Below are positions 33,170 through 42,143 of a stretch of 64,000 nt of DNA, piece by piece. Positions within the stretch are counted from its first letter, which is position 1, and every line of letters starts with the position of its first letter. Location of the stretch: assembly GCA_934320645.1 (NCBI GenBank), contig CAKRFP010000007.1, positions 1 to 64,000 of the forward strand, in the 5' to 3' direction. This DNA is from an uncultured Bariatricus sp. (lineage in GTDB: Bacteria > Bacillota > Clostridia > Lachnospirales > Lachnospiraceae). The notes beneath the pieces are model-generated. The model made no database searches. It was not told where the DNA came from and was given only the letters and a program-made list of their open reading frames with translations. The position numbers and the translations under genes are program-made.

Positions 33170-34660
33170 CTACTTTACACCAAGAATATTCTTAACGGTC
33201 TGTTCCATCTGATCCACATCACACTCTGTACTATGACGGATCTCGGCATTCATGATCTCTTTGATGGCATTCGGAATCTCTGTACCGGAAACTTTCTGAA
33301 GTTCTTCGATCAGCTTAAAGTCATCCTGTCCTTTGTACTTCGGATCGATCGCAGTCATAACACTTCCTGCAAATTTGTACGGACTTGCTGTGGATGCGAT
33401 CACCGTCTTTCTGTCATCTTTGCTGTCTTCTCTGTAAGCTTTATATACCGTTGCTGCTACTGCTGTATGGGTATCCATCACATAACCGGTATCTTCGTAT
33501 ACATCATGGATGGTTTTTGCAACCTGCTCCTCTGTCGCATAACCTGCTGCAAAATCTGCAAGGTTCGCTTTCATCTCTCCCGTGATCGCATAGCTTCCTT
33601 TTGTCTTCAGCTCTGTCATAAGATCTGTATCTTTTCTTGCATCTTCTCCGGAAATCTTGTAGATCAGACGCTCTAAGTTGCTAGAGATCAGGATATCCAT
33701 GGACGGAGAAGTTGTAAGAACAAATTCGCGGTTGCGGTCATAGGTTCCTGTCTGGAAGAAATCATAGAGAACCTTGTTCTCATTGGAAGCACAAATCAAC
33801 TTTGCAATCGGGATTCCCATATTCTTTGCATAGTATGCAGCCAGAATGTTTCCAAAGTTACCTGTCGGTACGACCACATTGATCTCTTCATCCTCTGTAA
33901 TCTCTTCATTCTGAAGAAGCTTTGCATAAGCATATACATAATAGACAACCTGTGGAACCAGACGTCCAATGTTGATTGAGTTGGCTGATGAGAACTGATA
34001 GCCTGCCTCACCTAATTCTTTTGCCAGTTCTTTATTCTCGAACATTGCTTTAACACCGCTCTGTGCATTGTCAAAGTTCCCGTGGATTGCAACAACCGAA
34101 GTATTCTCTCCTTTCTGCGTCACCATCTGCAGTTCTTGCACGCGGCTGACTCCATTTTTCGGATAAAATACGATGATCTTTGTGCCTTCTACATCTGCAA
34201 ATCCTGCAAGTGCAGCTTTTCCTGTGTCACCGGATGTCGCAGTTAGAATAACAATCTCATTCTTTACCTGATTCTTCTTTGCAGAAGTGGTCAGAAGATG
34301 CGGAAGAATAGAAAGTGCCATATCCTTGAATGCAATCGTTGCTCCGTGGAAAAGTTCCAGATAATAAGCATCTTCCACTTTCGCAAGCGGTGCGATCTCT
34401 TCGGTATCAAACTTGCTGTCGTAAGCCTTTGCGATACAGTTCTTCAGTTCCTCTTCTGTAAAATCTGTCAGGAATTCTTTCATAACCGTATATGCAGTTT
34501 CCTGATAGGTCATCTCTTTGAGTTCTCCGAGTGACACCGGAAGCTTCGGAATCGAAACCGGTACAAATAATCCGCCGTCATCTGCAAGTCCTTTTAAGAT
34601 CGCCTGGGAAGCTGTTACTGTCTTTTCTGCATCTCTTGTACTCTTATAAAGTAAATTCAT
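33170..34660 (-). CDS. thrC: Threonine synthase
   Basis: PLP enzyme converting O-phosphohomoserine to threonine. The 496-residue length and the N terminus MNLLYKSTRDAEKTVTASQA belong to the longer ThrC subgroup. The PLP lysine is in ATIAFKDMALSILPHLL (about residue 113). TATSGDTGKAALAGF (about 138-152) is the phosphate-binding motif, and VPTGNFGNILAAYYAKNMG lies at about 272. The gap to the next gene upstream carries TTGCGC-17-TATAAT, a weak promoter candidate. No threonine leader peptide or attenuator is visible. Confidence 0.95.
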   Translation of the reverse strand: MNLLYKSTRDAEKTVTASQAILKGLADDGGLFVPVSIPKLPVSLGELKEMTYQETAYTVMKEFLTDFTEEELKNCIAKAYDSKFDTEEIAPLAKVEDAYYLELFHGATIAFKDMALSILPHLLTTSAKKNQVKNEIVILTATSGDTGKAALAGFADVEGTKIIVFYPKNGVSRVQELQMVTQKGENTSVVAIHGNFDNAQSGVKAMFENKELAKELGEAGYQFSSANSINIGRLVPQVVYYVYAYAKLLQNEEITEDEEINVVVPTGNFGNILAAYYAKNMGIPIAKLICASNENKVLYDFFQTGTYDRNREFVLTTSPSMDILISSNLERLIYKISGEDARKDTDLMTELKTKGSYAITGEMKANLADFAAGYATEEQVAKTIHDVYEDTGYVMDTHTAVAATVYKAYREDSKDDRKTVIASTASPYKFAGSVMTAIDPKYKGQDDFKLIEELQKVSGTEIPNAIKEIMNAEIRHSTECDVDQMEQTVKNILGVK

Positions 34661-34764
34661 GGTTCTCCACCCTTCTTATTCTTTCTGATTCACTTCAGCA
34701 ATTTACTAAAGTATCTGTTTATTTAGCGATTATATCATAAGAATTTGTCAAGCGCAATGCCATC

Positions 34765-37074
34765 CTAGCGATGTTTCCACTTTCGTACCCACATCCGGTT
34801 CAGAAGAAACCGCAGGAGAAACGCCCCTGTAAGAAGAACTGCGATCATAAATACCAGTATTTTTACATAAGCCCCGTCTCCGGTTGCAACCGTTTTGGCT
34901 GTTGTCGTTTCCTTCGGTTTTTCCGGCTCTTCTTTCTCTTCCGGCTTTTCTTTTTTATAGGTTACACTCTGTCCTTCGTCCTCCAGATCTGCATGTGCGG
35001 CAACCAGCTTCTCTTCCAGACAGACTTCCTCAAATACAACAACCTGCTCCCCTTTTAGCTCGGTTGCATCAAATGTAAATTCCATCCAAAGCTCTCCTGA
35101 TTCTGTATCCGGGATCAGTTTTTTCCTTGCAGTCACTTCTTTTCCATCCTGCATAACCGGTTCTTTTGTCTCTTTCTCCATCAGCGTGCCTCTGATCTCA
35201 TACTCTTTTCCGATCTCCAGATTTTTCCATTTTACCTGGTCAATGACAGTTACATGATCCGTCCGTTTTCCGTTATGTGTTCTGGTTTCCTGGTCCGATG
35301 CCGTTGTCCCGATCTCCGGTACCGGATGTTCATCATTTGTCAGAGTCCCCAGATTAATTATTCGCATCTCTTTCGATACTTCCACCTCAAACGCTGGGAT
35401 CAGGATCCGGTCTTCATTATTTTTGCATGGCATTTCTTCTATCACATAGATTCCATAAGGAAGTGCCCCTCTTGTATTATCCGGCGCACCTTCCCCAAAC
35501 CAGATTCCATCTTCACTTGTTTTCCCTTCATTTGTATTAATCGTATGTGGATTCCAGTATGCACTGGTCGAAGCTTCCCCGTTTTTGTCCGTCCGGATCA
35601 CATAGCTCTCCCCTGTCGCCTTTGACGTGATCTGAAACGGAATATCTGCAAGCCTTTTCAAAGTCTTATCCGCTGCTTTCACCAGCTTTAAATCTCCACG
35701 GATGATCTTTTCTTTTACTTCCACCGGATTCCATATTTCCAAAGCTTTATAACTTCCATTTTCCTCATTTCCAGTCCGGATACAATGCGTAACCGGGTCC
35801 ACCAGATACCCCTCCGGCGCGCTCGTTTCCCATATCGTGATCGTTCCAAGCGGAATCTCATTATTTTCAAAGAACGGATCTCCACTGATCAGGTGCTCCA
35901 CGTCCATCCGGACAACACCATCCGCATCGGATCTCAGTTTCCAGCTTCGAAGAGATGAGTTTACTCCGATCTCAGTTTGATCATCAAAGAATGAATCATA
36001 AAATCCTACATAAAATTCTGCTCCTTCAAGGGAAAGTCCGGCCTGTGCCTGATTTTTTCCAGTCTCTGCATCCATCTTCCAGATCAGGATTTCTATCTTT
36101 GTCTTTTCCGGCACATCCTGACACTCATAAGTCACTGTCTTTCCAGCACCAACTGTAACCTGGTGCAGTCTTGTATCCAGTACATATCCCTTCGGTGCTT
36201 TTGTCTCTTTCATGTCATAAAGTCCCTCCGGCAGATTCTCCGCTTTTCCATAACCATTTTCATCTGTCCGGATCACACAGACTACCTCGGACGTACCATT
36301 TTTATAGACCGTATACTCCGCCCCCTCAAGCGTATAAAGCCGATTTTCTGCTGTGACCTCCGGTTCGGCAGAACTTTTTTTGATCTCCAGACTGCCATTA
36401 TGGGTTGTCTTAAACAGATACACCGTAGATCTGGACTTCGCCACAAGCTCTGAAATCTGGTTGCCGCTTGATGGAATAGAAGCCGAATGCCAGAACCGGT
36501 TATCACTGCTACTGTCTCCCCAGAAAAATCCGATATGGCAGTCCGCATCTTCTTCCTCCCAGGAAACCGGCTCAAAGTAGATCACATCCCCTTTTTGTGC
36601 TTTTCCTCCTGCCAGCAGTTCGTCAATGGTATTGTAATGATAGGACTCTACTGCATTGTCCGTCATCCAGTGGAACCAGTTACTTGCATTGACCTTGCCG
36701 CCCCGGAGACTGCCCTTGTCAATCCCGGAAAGATCGGCTCCGCATTTTTCCAGAACGTACGCGACAAAACCGGTACAGTTCATTGCACCATTTCCACCAT
36801 ACGCTCCGTTCGGGCGCATACAGTTCTCTGCCGTTAAAGGAAATCCGCTGTAAGGAGTTCCCAGATAATATCCATCCTTTTCATGTGCCTGCAGTTCTTC
36901 CAGCACTTTTCCCGGCTTTGCTCCTAATTTTTCATCGAGCTTTACAATTGTTTCTTTCTTTGTGACTTTCTCTGCTGAATTTGCAGATGCGACAGGCATA
37001 CTGCTGCCTGACAATGATACTACCGCCAGAATCACACTTAAGATTCTGACAAAATGATTCTTCATATGTTTCAT
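34765..37074 (-). CDS. Surface protein: cysteine hydrolase domain plus SpaA/VaFE pilin-like repeats
   Basis: A 769-residue exported protein. Signal peptide about 1-31 (VILAVVSLSGSSMPVASA). Residues about 65-225 resemble an NlpC/P60-type papain-like domain with Cys100 in MNCTGFVAYVLE and His180 in DCHIGFFWG. Three SpaA/Cna_B-like prealbumin domains follow (about 230-320, 328-460, 465-585; motifs ENRLYTLEGAEYTVY, ETKAPKGYVLDT, ETSAPEGYLVDP). A VaFE-type domain (about 590-715; VTVIDQVKWKNLEIGKEY, VVFEEVCLE) comes next, then a linker rich in Glu, Lys and Pro, a membrane helix (VKILVFMIAVLLTGAFLL) and a basic tail. No LPXTG motif is seen, so it is probably membrane-anchored rather than sortase-linked. 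Confidence 0.85.
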   Translation of the reverse strand: MKHMKNHFVRILSVILAVVSLSGSSMPVASANSAEKVTKKETIVKLDEKLGAKPGKVLEELQAHEKDGYYLGTPYSGFPLTAENCMRPNGAYGGNGAMNCTGFVAYVLEKCGADLSGIDKGSLRGGKVNASNWFHWMTDNAVESYHYNTIDELLAGGKAQKGDVIYFEPVSWEEEDADCHIGFFWGDSSSDNRFWHSASIPSSGNQISELVAKSRSTVYLFKTTHNGSLEIKKSSAEPEVTAENRLYTLEGAEYTVYKNGTSEVVCVIRTDENGYGKAENLPEGLYDMKETKAPKGYVLDTRLHQVTVGAGKTVTYECQDVPEKTKIEILIWKMDAETGKNQAQAGLSLEGAEFYVGFYDSFFDDQTEIGVNSSLRSWKLRSDADGVVRMDVEHLISGDPFFENNEIPLGTITIWETSAPEGYLVDPVTHCIRTGNEENGSYKALEIWNPVEVKEKIIRGDLKLVKAADKTLKRLADIPFQITSKATGESYVIRTDKNGEASTSAYWNPHTINTNEGKTSEDGIWFGEGAPDNTRGALPYGIYVIEEMPCKNNEDRILIPAFEVEVSKEMRIINLGTLTNDEHPVPEIGTTASDQETRTHNGKRTDHVTVIDQVKWKNLEIGKEYEIRGTLMEKETKEPVMQDGKEVTARKKLIPDTESGELWMEFTFDATELKGEQVVVFEEVCLEEKLVAAHADLEDEGQSVTYKKEKPEEKEEPEKPKETTTAKTVATGDGAYVKILVFMIAVLLTGAFLLRFLLNRMWVRKWKHR

Positions 37075-37170
37075 AAAAGTTTCTCCTTCTGCCTTTTCAG
37101 GTCAGAAAAGAGAATATAAAAGACGAGTACCCTTACTATAAAGGAAGAGTACCCACTTGTCAATAGTATT

Positions 37171-39255
37171 TTATTGCTGATCTGCCTCCAGAACAATCAC
37201 ACTTCTCGGTCCTGCAAGGATTTTTTCTTCTGAAATCCGCACCGGCTTCTGATAAATCTCCTGTTTTTTATCTCCGGTGTTCGCTGCCACATGCCAGCTG
37301 TATCCGATCGCCAGCTGTGGCAGTTCTACCCAGACACCTTCCCAGTATGGATTCATCAGAAGATAGACACAGTCTTCTTTTGCATGTTCACTGTCGTATC
37401 CGGCAAACATCACAGCCGCCGTCCGGATCTCCGGTCCGGAAAGATCCACCTCCCATGGAACTTCCCCATGAAAACTGATCTCCGGAAATCCCAGACTACT
37501 TGCCCCTGCATCCCCGGTGATTGACGGATGCCGCTTCCGAAATGCTGTCATATAAGCGCAAAACTCAAAGACATCCTGGAATTTCTCTTTCCGCGTCCAG
37601 TCCAGCCAGGAAATCTCGTTATCCTGACAGTAGGCATTGTTATTTCCAAACTGAGTATTGCCGAACTCATCCCCTGCAAGGAACATCGGCGTTCCCCGGC
37701 TGCAAAGAAGGACTGCAAATGCATTTTTCATCATCCGATGACGGAGTTCATTCACCATCACCTGATCTGTTTCCCCTTCTGCGCCGCAGTTCCAGCTCCG
37801 GTTATCGTCGCTTCCATCATGATTTTCCCAGCCATTCGCCTCATTGTGCTTCTGGTTGTACGCGTAAAGGTCATACAGGGTAAATCCGTCATGGCAGGTC
37901 AGGAAATTGACTGAAGCATGTTTCCCGCGGATTCTGGTATCGTAGATGTCCGGAGAACCTGCAATCCTTCGTAGCGCCGCTCCCGCAGCCCAAAGTCCCC
38001 CTTTTAAATATTCCCGCACATCATCCCGGTATCTTCCGTTCCATTCCGACCATCTGCGAAATGCAGGAAAACTTCCAACCTGATAAAGACCGCCTGCATC
38101 CCACGCCTCTGCGATCAGCTTCGTATCCGCAAGCAGGGAATCATAGGCGAGATTCTTCACAAGCGGCGGATTCTCCATCGGTGAACCGTCTTCGTTTCTT
38201 CCCAGGATCGAGGCAAGATCGAACCGGAAACCGTCCACCCGGTATTCTGCCACCCAGTACCGCAGACAGTCCTGGATCATCTTAAGCACCACCGGATGGT
38301 TGCAGTTCATGGTATTTCCACAGCCACTGAAATTATAATATTTCCCATCCGGTGTCAGCATGTAATAAATCTGGTTGTCAAATCCTTTAAAGGAAATAAA
38401 CGGTCCGCATTCATTCCCCTCTGCCGTATGGTTGAACACCACATCCAGAATCACCTCAATCTGGTTGTCATGAAGCTCCCGGATCAGTTCTTTTAACTCC
38501 ACGCCCTCCCGGTTGTACTCCGTTGACGCTGCATAACTTGTATTCGGTGCAAAAAAACTGACTGTATTGTATCCCCAGTAATCGATCAGTTTCTTTCCAT
38601 CCACTTCCCGGCTTCCCTGCAGTTCATCAAATTCAAAAATCGGCATCAGCTCCACCGCATTGATTCCGAGCGTCTTCAGATACGGGATCTTCTCTTTGAT
38701 TCCTGCAAACGTTCCCGGGTAGCGGACACTTTTATCCATCTTTGTAAATCCCCGGACATGCACCTCATAGATGATCAGCTTTTCCATAGGGATCTTATCC
38801 GGCTTTTCGCTGCCCCAGAAAAAATTATTTCGTACAACTCTGGCACGGTATCCTCCTGTATTCAACGCCTTTCCCCACACGCTCTGCCCGGTGACTGCTT
38901 TTGCATAAGGATCTAACAAGATATGCTTTTTATCAAACAGCAGACCCTCCTTGGGCTTCCAAGGTCCGTCCAGCCTGTAAGCATACTCAAATTCTTCGAT
39001 ATCCAGTCCGAATACCATCATAGAAAATACATCACCGATCCGACAGTTATCCGGAAACGGGATCACCGCATAAGGCTCCTGTTCTTTTCTGTGAAACAGC
39101 AGAAGTTCACAGCTTATTGCTCCCTTTGAATGTACGGTAAAATTCACTGCCGACTGAAACGCAGTTGCCCCCTCATCCCGGTAAAGTCCGGGACAGATCT
39201 CAAATCCATTGACCGTCTCTGTCGGAACCCATCTTGGCATCATTTCTTCCAGCAT
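37171..39255 (-). CDS. glgX: Glycogen debranching enzyme (isoamylase type)
   Basis: A 694-residue GH13 isoamylase/GlgX enzyme that hydrolyses alpha-1,6 branches of glycogen or limit dextrin. It has an N-terminal CBM48-like domain (about 10-110) and a catalytic barrel with VILDVVFNHTAEG, the nucleophile in VDGFRFDLASILGR (about 335-348), the acid in KLIAEAWDAGG (about 375-385) and the transition-state residues in NFLTCHDGFTLYD (about 440). The start at 39255 is chosen because AAGGAG lies 8 bases before it; the ATG at 39273 precedes that site. It is divergent from the CmpB-family gene. Other glg genes are not nearby. Confidence 0.92.
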   Translation of the reverse strand: MLEEMMPRWVPTETVNGFEICPGLYRDEGATAFQSAVNFTVHSKGAISCELLLFHRKEQEPYAVIPFPDNCRIGDVFSMMVFGLDIEEFEYAYRLDGPWKPKEGLLFDKKHILLDPYAKAVTGQSVWGKALNTGGYRARVVRNNFFWGSEKPDKIPMEKLIIYEVHVRGFTKMDKSVRYPGTFAGIKEKIPYLKTLGINAVELMPIFEFDELQGSREVDGKKLIDYWGYNTVSFFAPNTSYAASTEYNREGVELKELIRELHDNQIEVILDVVFNHTAEGNECGPFISFKGFDNQIYYMLTPDGKYYNFSGCGNTMNCNHPVVLKMIQDCLRYWVAEYRVDGFRFDLASILGRNEDGSPMENPPLVKNLAYDSLLADTKLIAEAWDAGGLYQVGSFPAFRRWSEWNGRYRDDVREYLKGGLWAAGAALRRIAGSPDIYDTRIRGKHASVNFLTCHDGFTLYDLYAYNQKHNEANGWENHDGSDDNRSWNCGAEGETDQVMVNELRHRMMKNAFAVLLCSRGTPMFLAGDEFGNTQFGNNNAYCQDNEISWLDWTRKEKFQDVFEFCAYMTAFRKRHPSITGDAGASSLGFPEISFHGEVPWEVDLSGPEIRTAAVMFAGYDSEHAKEDCVYLLMNPYWEGVWVELPQLAIGYSWHVAANTGDKKQEIYQKPVRISEEKILAGPRSVIVLEADQQ

Positions 39256-39377
39256 CTCATCCGCTCCTTCCATGTCATGTTTTCAGTATAGCACATTTTT
39301 TCGTTTACACACCTTTCCTTTCTGTATATAATAAAGAGAATTACATATTTTTTGCAGCAGACTCAAGGAGGTTTTTT

Positions 39378-40274
39378 ATGACTGCACAGCATCTATATTA
39401 TTTATTTCAGTGCTTCTTTATATATGCCTTTTTAGGCTGGTGTACAGAAGTTGCTTTCGCTGCTTTTAAAGAACATCATTTTGTCAACCGTGGATTCTTA
39501 AATGGTCCGATCTGCCCGGTATACGGTTTCGGCGTAGTTGCGGTCATCCATTTTCTGACACCGCTCCGCTCCAACCTGATCCTGTTATATCTGGGAAGTG
39601 CTGTTCTTGTCACTGCGATCGAATGGCTGACTGGATTCATTCTGGAAAAAGTGTTTCATAACAAATGGTGGGATTATTCCAATATGCCGCTCAATCTGAA
39701 CGGATATGTGTGTCTCTTATTTTCACTGATCTGGGGTGTGTTCTGCGTCTTTATCGTAGATGTGTTCCATCCGATGATCGATATATTGCTTGCGCATATC
39801 CCATTCCTTGTCGGAATCATCCTGGTATGTATCCTCTCAGTTGCAGGGCTTGCCGATCTCTATGTGACTGCATCCGGTATCCTGAAACTCAACAAACGTC
39901 TTGCCAAAATGCAGGCGATCGCGGACGAACTTCACCAGATTTCCGACAAACTCGGAGAATCCATCTACAAGAGTACCATTACCGCTATGGAAAAACAGGA
40001 AGAACTCAAAGATACGGTATCTGAAAAGCAGGAAGAACTTAAATCTACTATTTTCGAAAAACAGGAAGCCATTTCCGACACCCTTGCGGATGTTTCTGAC
40101 GAAGTAAAAGAACGAATTGCACTTCTCCGCAGAAGCTATCAGGAAAATGTCAAAGCAACTTCTCATATGCAGAAGCGTATCATGAAGGCATTCCCTAAGA
40201 TGCAGAACCGCAACTACAAGGAATCCTTTGAAGATCTGAGAAGCAGGCTGAAAGAAATGTCTTTCAAAAAATAG
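39378..40274 (+). CDS. CmpB-family (putative ABC permease) membrane protein with coiled-coil tail
   Basis: A 298-residue protein. The N-terminal half (about 1-180) has five or six membrane helices and matches the ABC_trans_CmpB (PF06541-type) family: FFIYAFLGWCTEVAFAA, NRGFLNGPICPVYGFG and TGFILEKVFHNKWWDYS. The C-terminal part is a cytoplasmic coiled coil with 11-residue repeats (EKQEELKDTVS, EKQEELKSTIF, EKQEAISDTLA), then a basic end. Function is unknown despite the family name. The start at 39378 has CAAGGAGG; the frame upstream to 39234 overlaps the debranching-enzyme gene and lacks such a site. Confidence 0.82.
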   Translation: MTAQHLYYLFQCFFIYAFLGWCTEVAFAAFKEHHFVNRGFLNGPICPVYGFGVVAVIHFLTPLRSNLILLYLGSAVLVTAIEWLTGFILEKVFHNKWWDYSNMPLNLNGYVCLLFSLIWGVFCVFIVDVFHPMIDILLAHIPFLVGIILVCILSVAGLADLYVTASGILKLNKRLAKMQAIADELHQISDKLGESIYKSTITAMEKQEELKDTVSEKQEELKSTIFEKQEAISDTLADVSDEVKERIALLRRSYQENVKATSHMQKRIMKAFPKMQNRNYKESFEDLRSRLKEMSFKK

Positions 40275-40299
40275 CAAATGTTGAAAAATTTCCCTGTCA

Positions 40300-40350
40300 A
40301 AAAATCCATCCGGTTCCCTTTATGAAAAGGAATTGGATGGATTTTCTTTT
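40300..40350. terminator. Bidirectional terminator between CmpB-family and PHP genes
   Basis: Arms AAAAATCCATCCGGTTCC and GGAATTGGATGGATTTT around an AT-rich loop, with A and T runs on both sides, between convergent genes. Confidence 0.8.
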
Positions 40351-40371
40351 ACTCTTAAATGGATTATAACA

Positions 40372-41205
40372 CTAATGTTTCCGTTTGATCTTGTCCAGAT
40401 ATGGAATTTCGATCGGATCAATCGCATCAAGCGGCTGCTCTTTATTGATCTTCTTCTTGCGTGTATGCTTTTTCATAAGTGCACCGCCCCGGTTGTAGAA
40501 CCAGAATGAAAAGATCAGAAGCTTATTAAGCTTCCCTATCTTATCTTTTGTTGTCTTCGTATAATATTCTCCACCAGATGTGATCTCCGCCTTTTCGCGG
40601 ATCTGTTGGATCAGATCCAGTTCGGTCTCGATCCGTACCGGGAACTCCGTATATCCCATTCCAACACATTCCAGCTTATGCGCATCACTTCCGCCGGTTC
40701 CCGGCTTTCCGTACTTATCTGCAAGATACTTTGCTCCCTCATTGGACTGTGGAGGTTCACAGGCGTTGAACGTCTCGATAAAATCAAATTTCTCAATCAG
40801 CTCCGGCGATTTCTGCCATCTCTTTGTATTGGTAAAACTCAGATACTTTTCCCCACACGGATGTGCCGGTCCACAGATGCCACCGTTATGATGTACAAAA
40901 TCGATCAGAAGCGAAAGCGGAAGTCCTCTCAGCTCCAGAAGACGCATCTTTACCCCTTGCGGCATAATGATCAGAATATGTCCCGCATCCAGTGTGTCAT
41001 ACTCGATTCCTTTTAATACGACAAAATCTTTGTACTTTTTCCCTTTGATCGTATTCTTCCAGTGCCGATATCCATTATAGGTGTCATGATCCGTAACCAG
41101 CATTCCGTCAATCCCTTTAGACTGCAGCTTTTTAATAAATTCTTCAATCGGCACTTTACTGTCAATTGATCCTTCTTTTACATGACAATGCATATCTATC
41201 TTCAT
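40372..41205 (-). CDS. PHP-domain phosphoesterase
   Basis: A 277-residue PHP-domain protein. Metal ligands are visible in KIDMHCHVKEGSID (4-8 region), LVTDHDTYNGY (about 40-50), the histidine pair of VHHNGGICGPAHPCG (about 103-117) and TGGSDAHKLE (about 172). Stand-alone PHP proteins are phosphatases or phosphoesterases acting on nucleotides or other small substrates; the substrate here is not predictable. The C-terminal tail is lysine-rich (KKHTRKKKINKE). The ATG at 41205 follows TGGAGATG; the longer frame to 41295 is rejected for lack of a site. The upstream gap holds only AT-rich sequence. Confidence 0.85.
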   Translation of the reverse strand: MKIDMHCHVKEGSIDSKVPIEEFIKKLQSKGIDGMLVTDHDTYNGYRHWKNTIKGKKYKDFVVLKGIEYDTLDAGHILIIMPQGVKMRLLELRGLPLSLLIDFVHHNGGICGPAHPCGEKYLSFTNTKRWQKSPELIEKFDFIETFNACEPPQSNEGAKYLADKYGKPGTGGSDAHKLECVGMGYTEFPVRIETELDLIQQIREKAEITSGGEYYTKTTKDKIGKLNKLLIFSFWFYNRGGALMKKHTRKKKINKEQPLDAIDPIEIPYLDKIKRKH

Positions 41206-41379
41206 ATTTTCATCTCCAGACCTTAAAATCGTTGGTACTGTTTTTATTATACCTCTTTTTTGATAATGCCGCAAGAAGTACACGGTTTCTTCCATCTATT
41301 CCCGCTATGTCCGCACTTGGCTCATCGTATACACAAAAAGGATGTACCTTTTTCAGATACACCCTCTCATCACTCTTAT

Positions 41380-42090
41380 TTATTCATCATCATCTTCATC
41401 ATCATCAAGGTCGATCAGCATAGTTCTTGCCATCTCAATCTCTTCTTCCTTGGAAGTTTCTTTCTTGATCGCATTTGCTCTCCGAACCTGTTTCTTGTTA
41501 ATCTCGCTTGACTTCATGACAAACTGGATCACGATTCCTACAAGTGTGATTGCAATCGAAATGATCCACATGAAAATCACGTTTTTCAGCCCTGCCAGAT
41601 CGTAGATCACCATTCCTGCTTCGAAACCGCCTGTCAGTGCTGTCGCGATAATCACAAATGGTTCAAACCAGATCATTGCAAGAATCGCAAAAATCAGACC
41701 AACTGCTCCACAAACTGCCAGCATGATCCAGTTCCCTGCATTTGTAATCGCAAGCACGGTACCGGCTGCACCCAGAAAGCAAAACCAGAAAGCACCAAAC
41801 TTTTTGAATACACCATTCAGAATTGCAAGAACCAGACCGGAGACTCCGGCTGCGATCAGCACTACAACAGCTTCCTGTCCAAGCAGATATGCCACGGCAA
41901 ATCCAATCAGTGCTCCCGCAATAAATCCGATCAGTGCACTCCAGACACGGATCAGCTTCAAACCTAAAATCCCAATGAGAACCGATATAACAATTGAAAC
42001 AACCGATACAATCATGGCTTCTTTTCCGGCTACAAATACAGCAGAATTTCCACCCATGATATCCTTCAACACAATAGCTATTGATTCCAT
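41380..42090 (-). CDS. DUF4203-like multi-span membrane protein with acidic tail
   Basis: A 236-residue protein with six or seven hydrophobic segments between residues 15 and 192, glycine- and alanine-rich (IGFIAGALIGFAVAYLLG, AAGVSGLVLAILNGV). It resembles the DUF4203/TMEM198-like group. The C terminus is hydrophilic and ends in a run of Asp and Glu (DLDDDEDDDE). Function is unknown. It lies 53 bases downstream of the foldase gene in the same direction and may share its transcript. Confidence 0.7.
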   Translation of the reverse strand: MESIAIVLKDIMGGNSAVFVAGKEAMIVSVVSIVISVLIGILGLKLIRVWSALIGFIAGALIGFAVAYLLGQEAVVVLIAAGVSGLVLAILNGVFKKFGAFWFCFLGAAGTVLAITNAGNWIMLAVCGAVGLIFAILAMIWFEPFVIIATALTGGFEAGMVIYDLAGLKNVIFMWIISIAITLVGIVIQFVMKSSEINKKQVRRANAIKKETSKEEEIEMARTMLIDLDDDEDDDE

Positions 42091-42143
42091 CCTAATCTTC
42101 CTCCTGTCGTCTTTTTGAACTTCCCTTTTGTTAAGTCAGACGC

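Noticed and set aside
34724..34752. TTGACA near TATAAT upstream of thrC
   Set aside because: The spacing is only 11 bases; a weaker TTGCGC at 17 bases is the better candidate, so TTGACA was not annotated as the -35.
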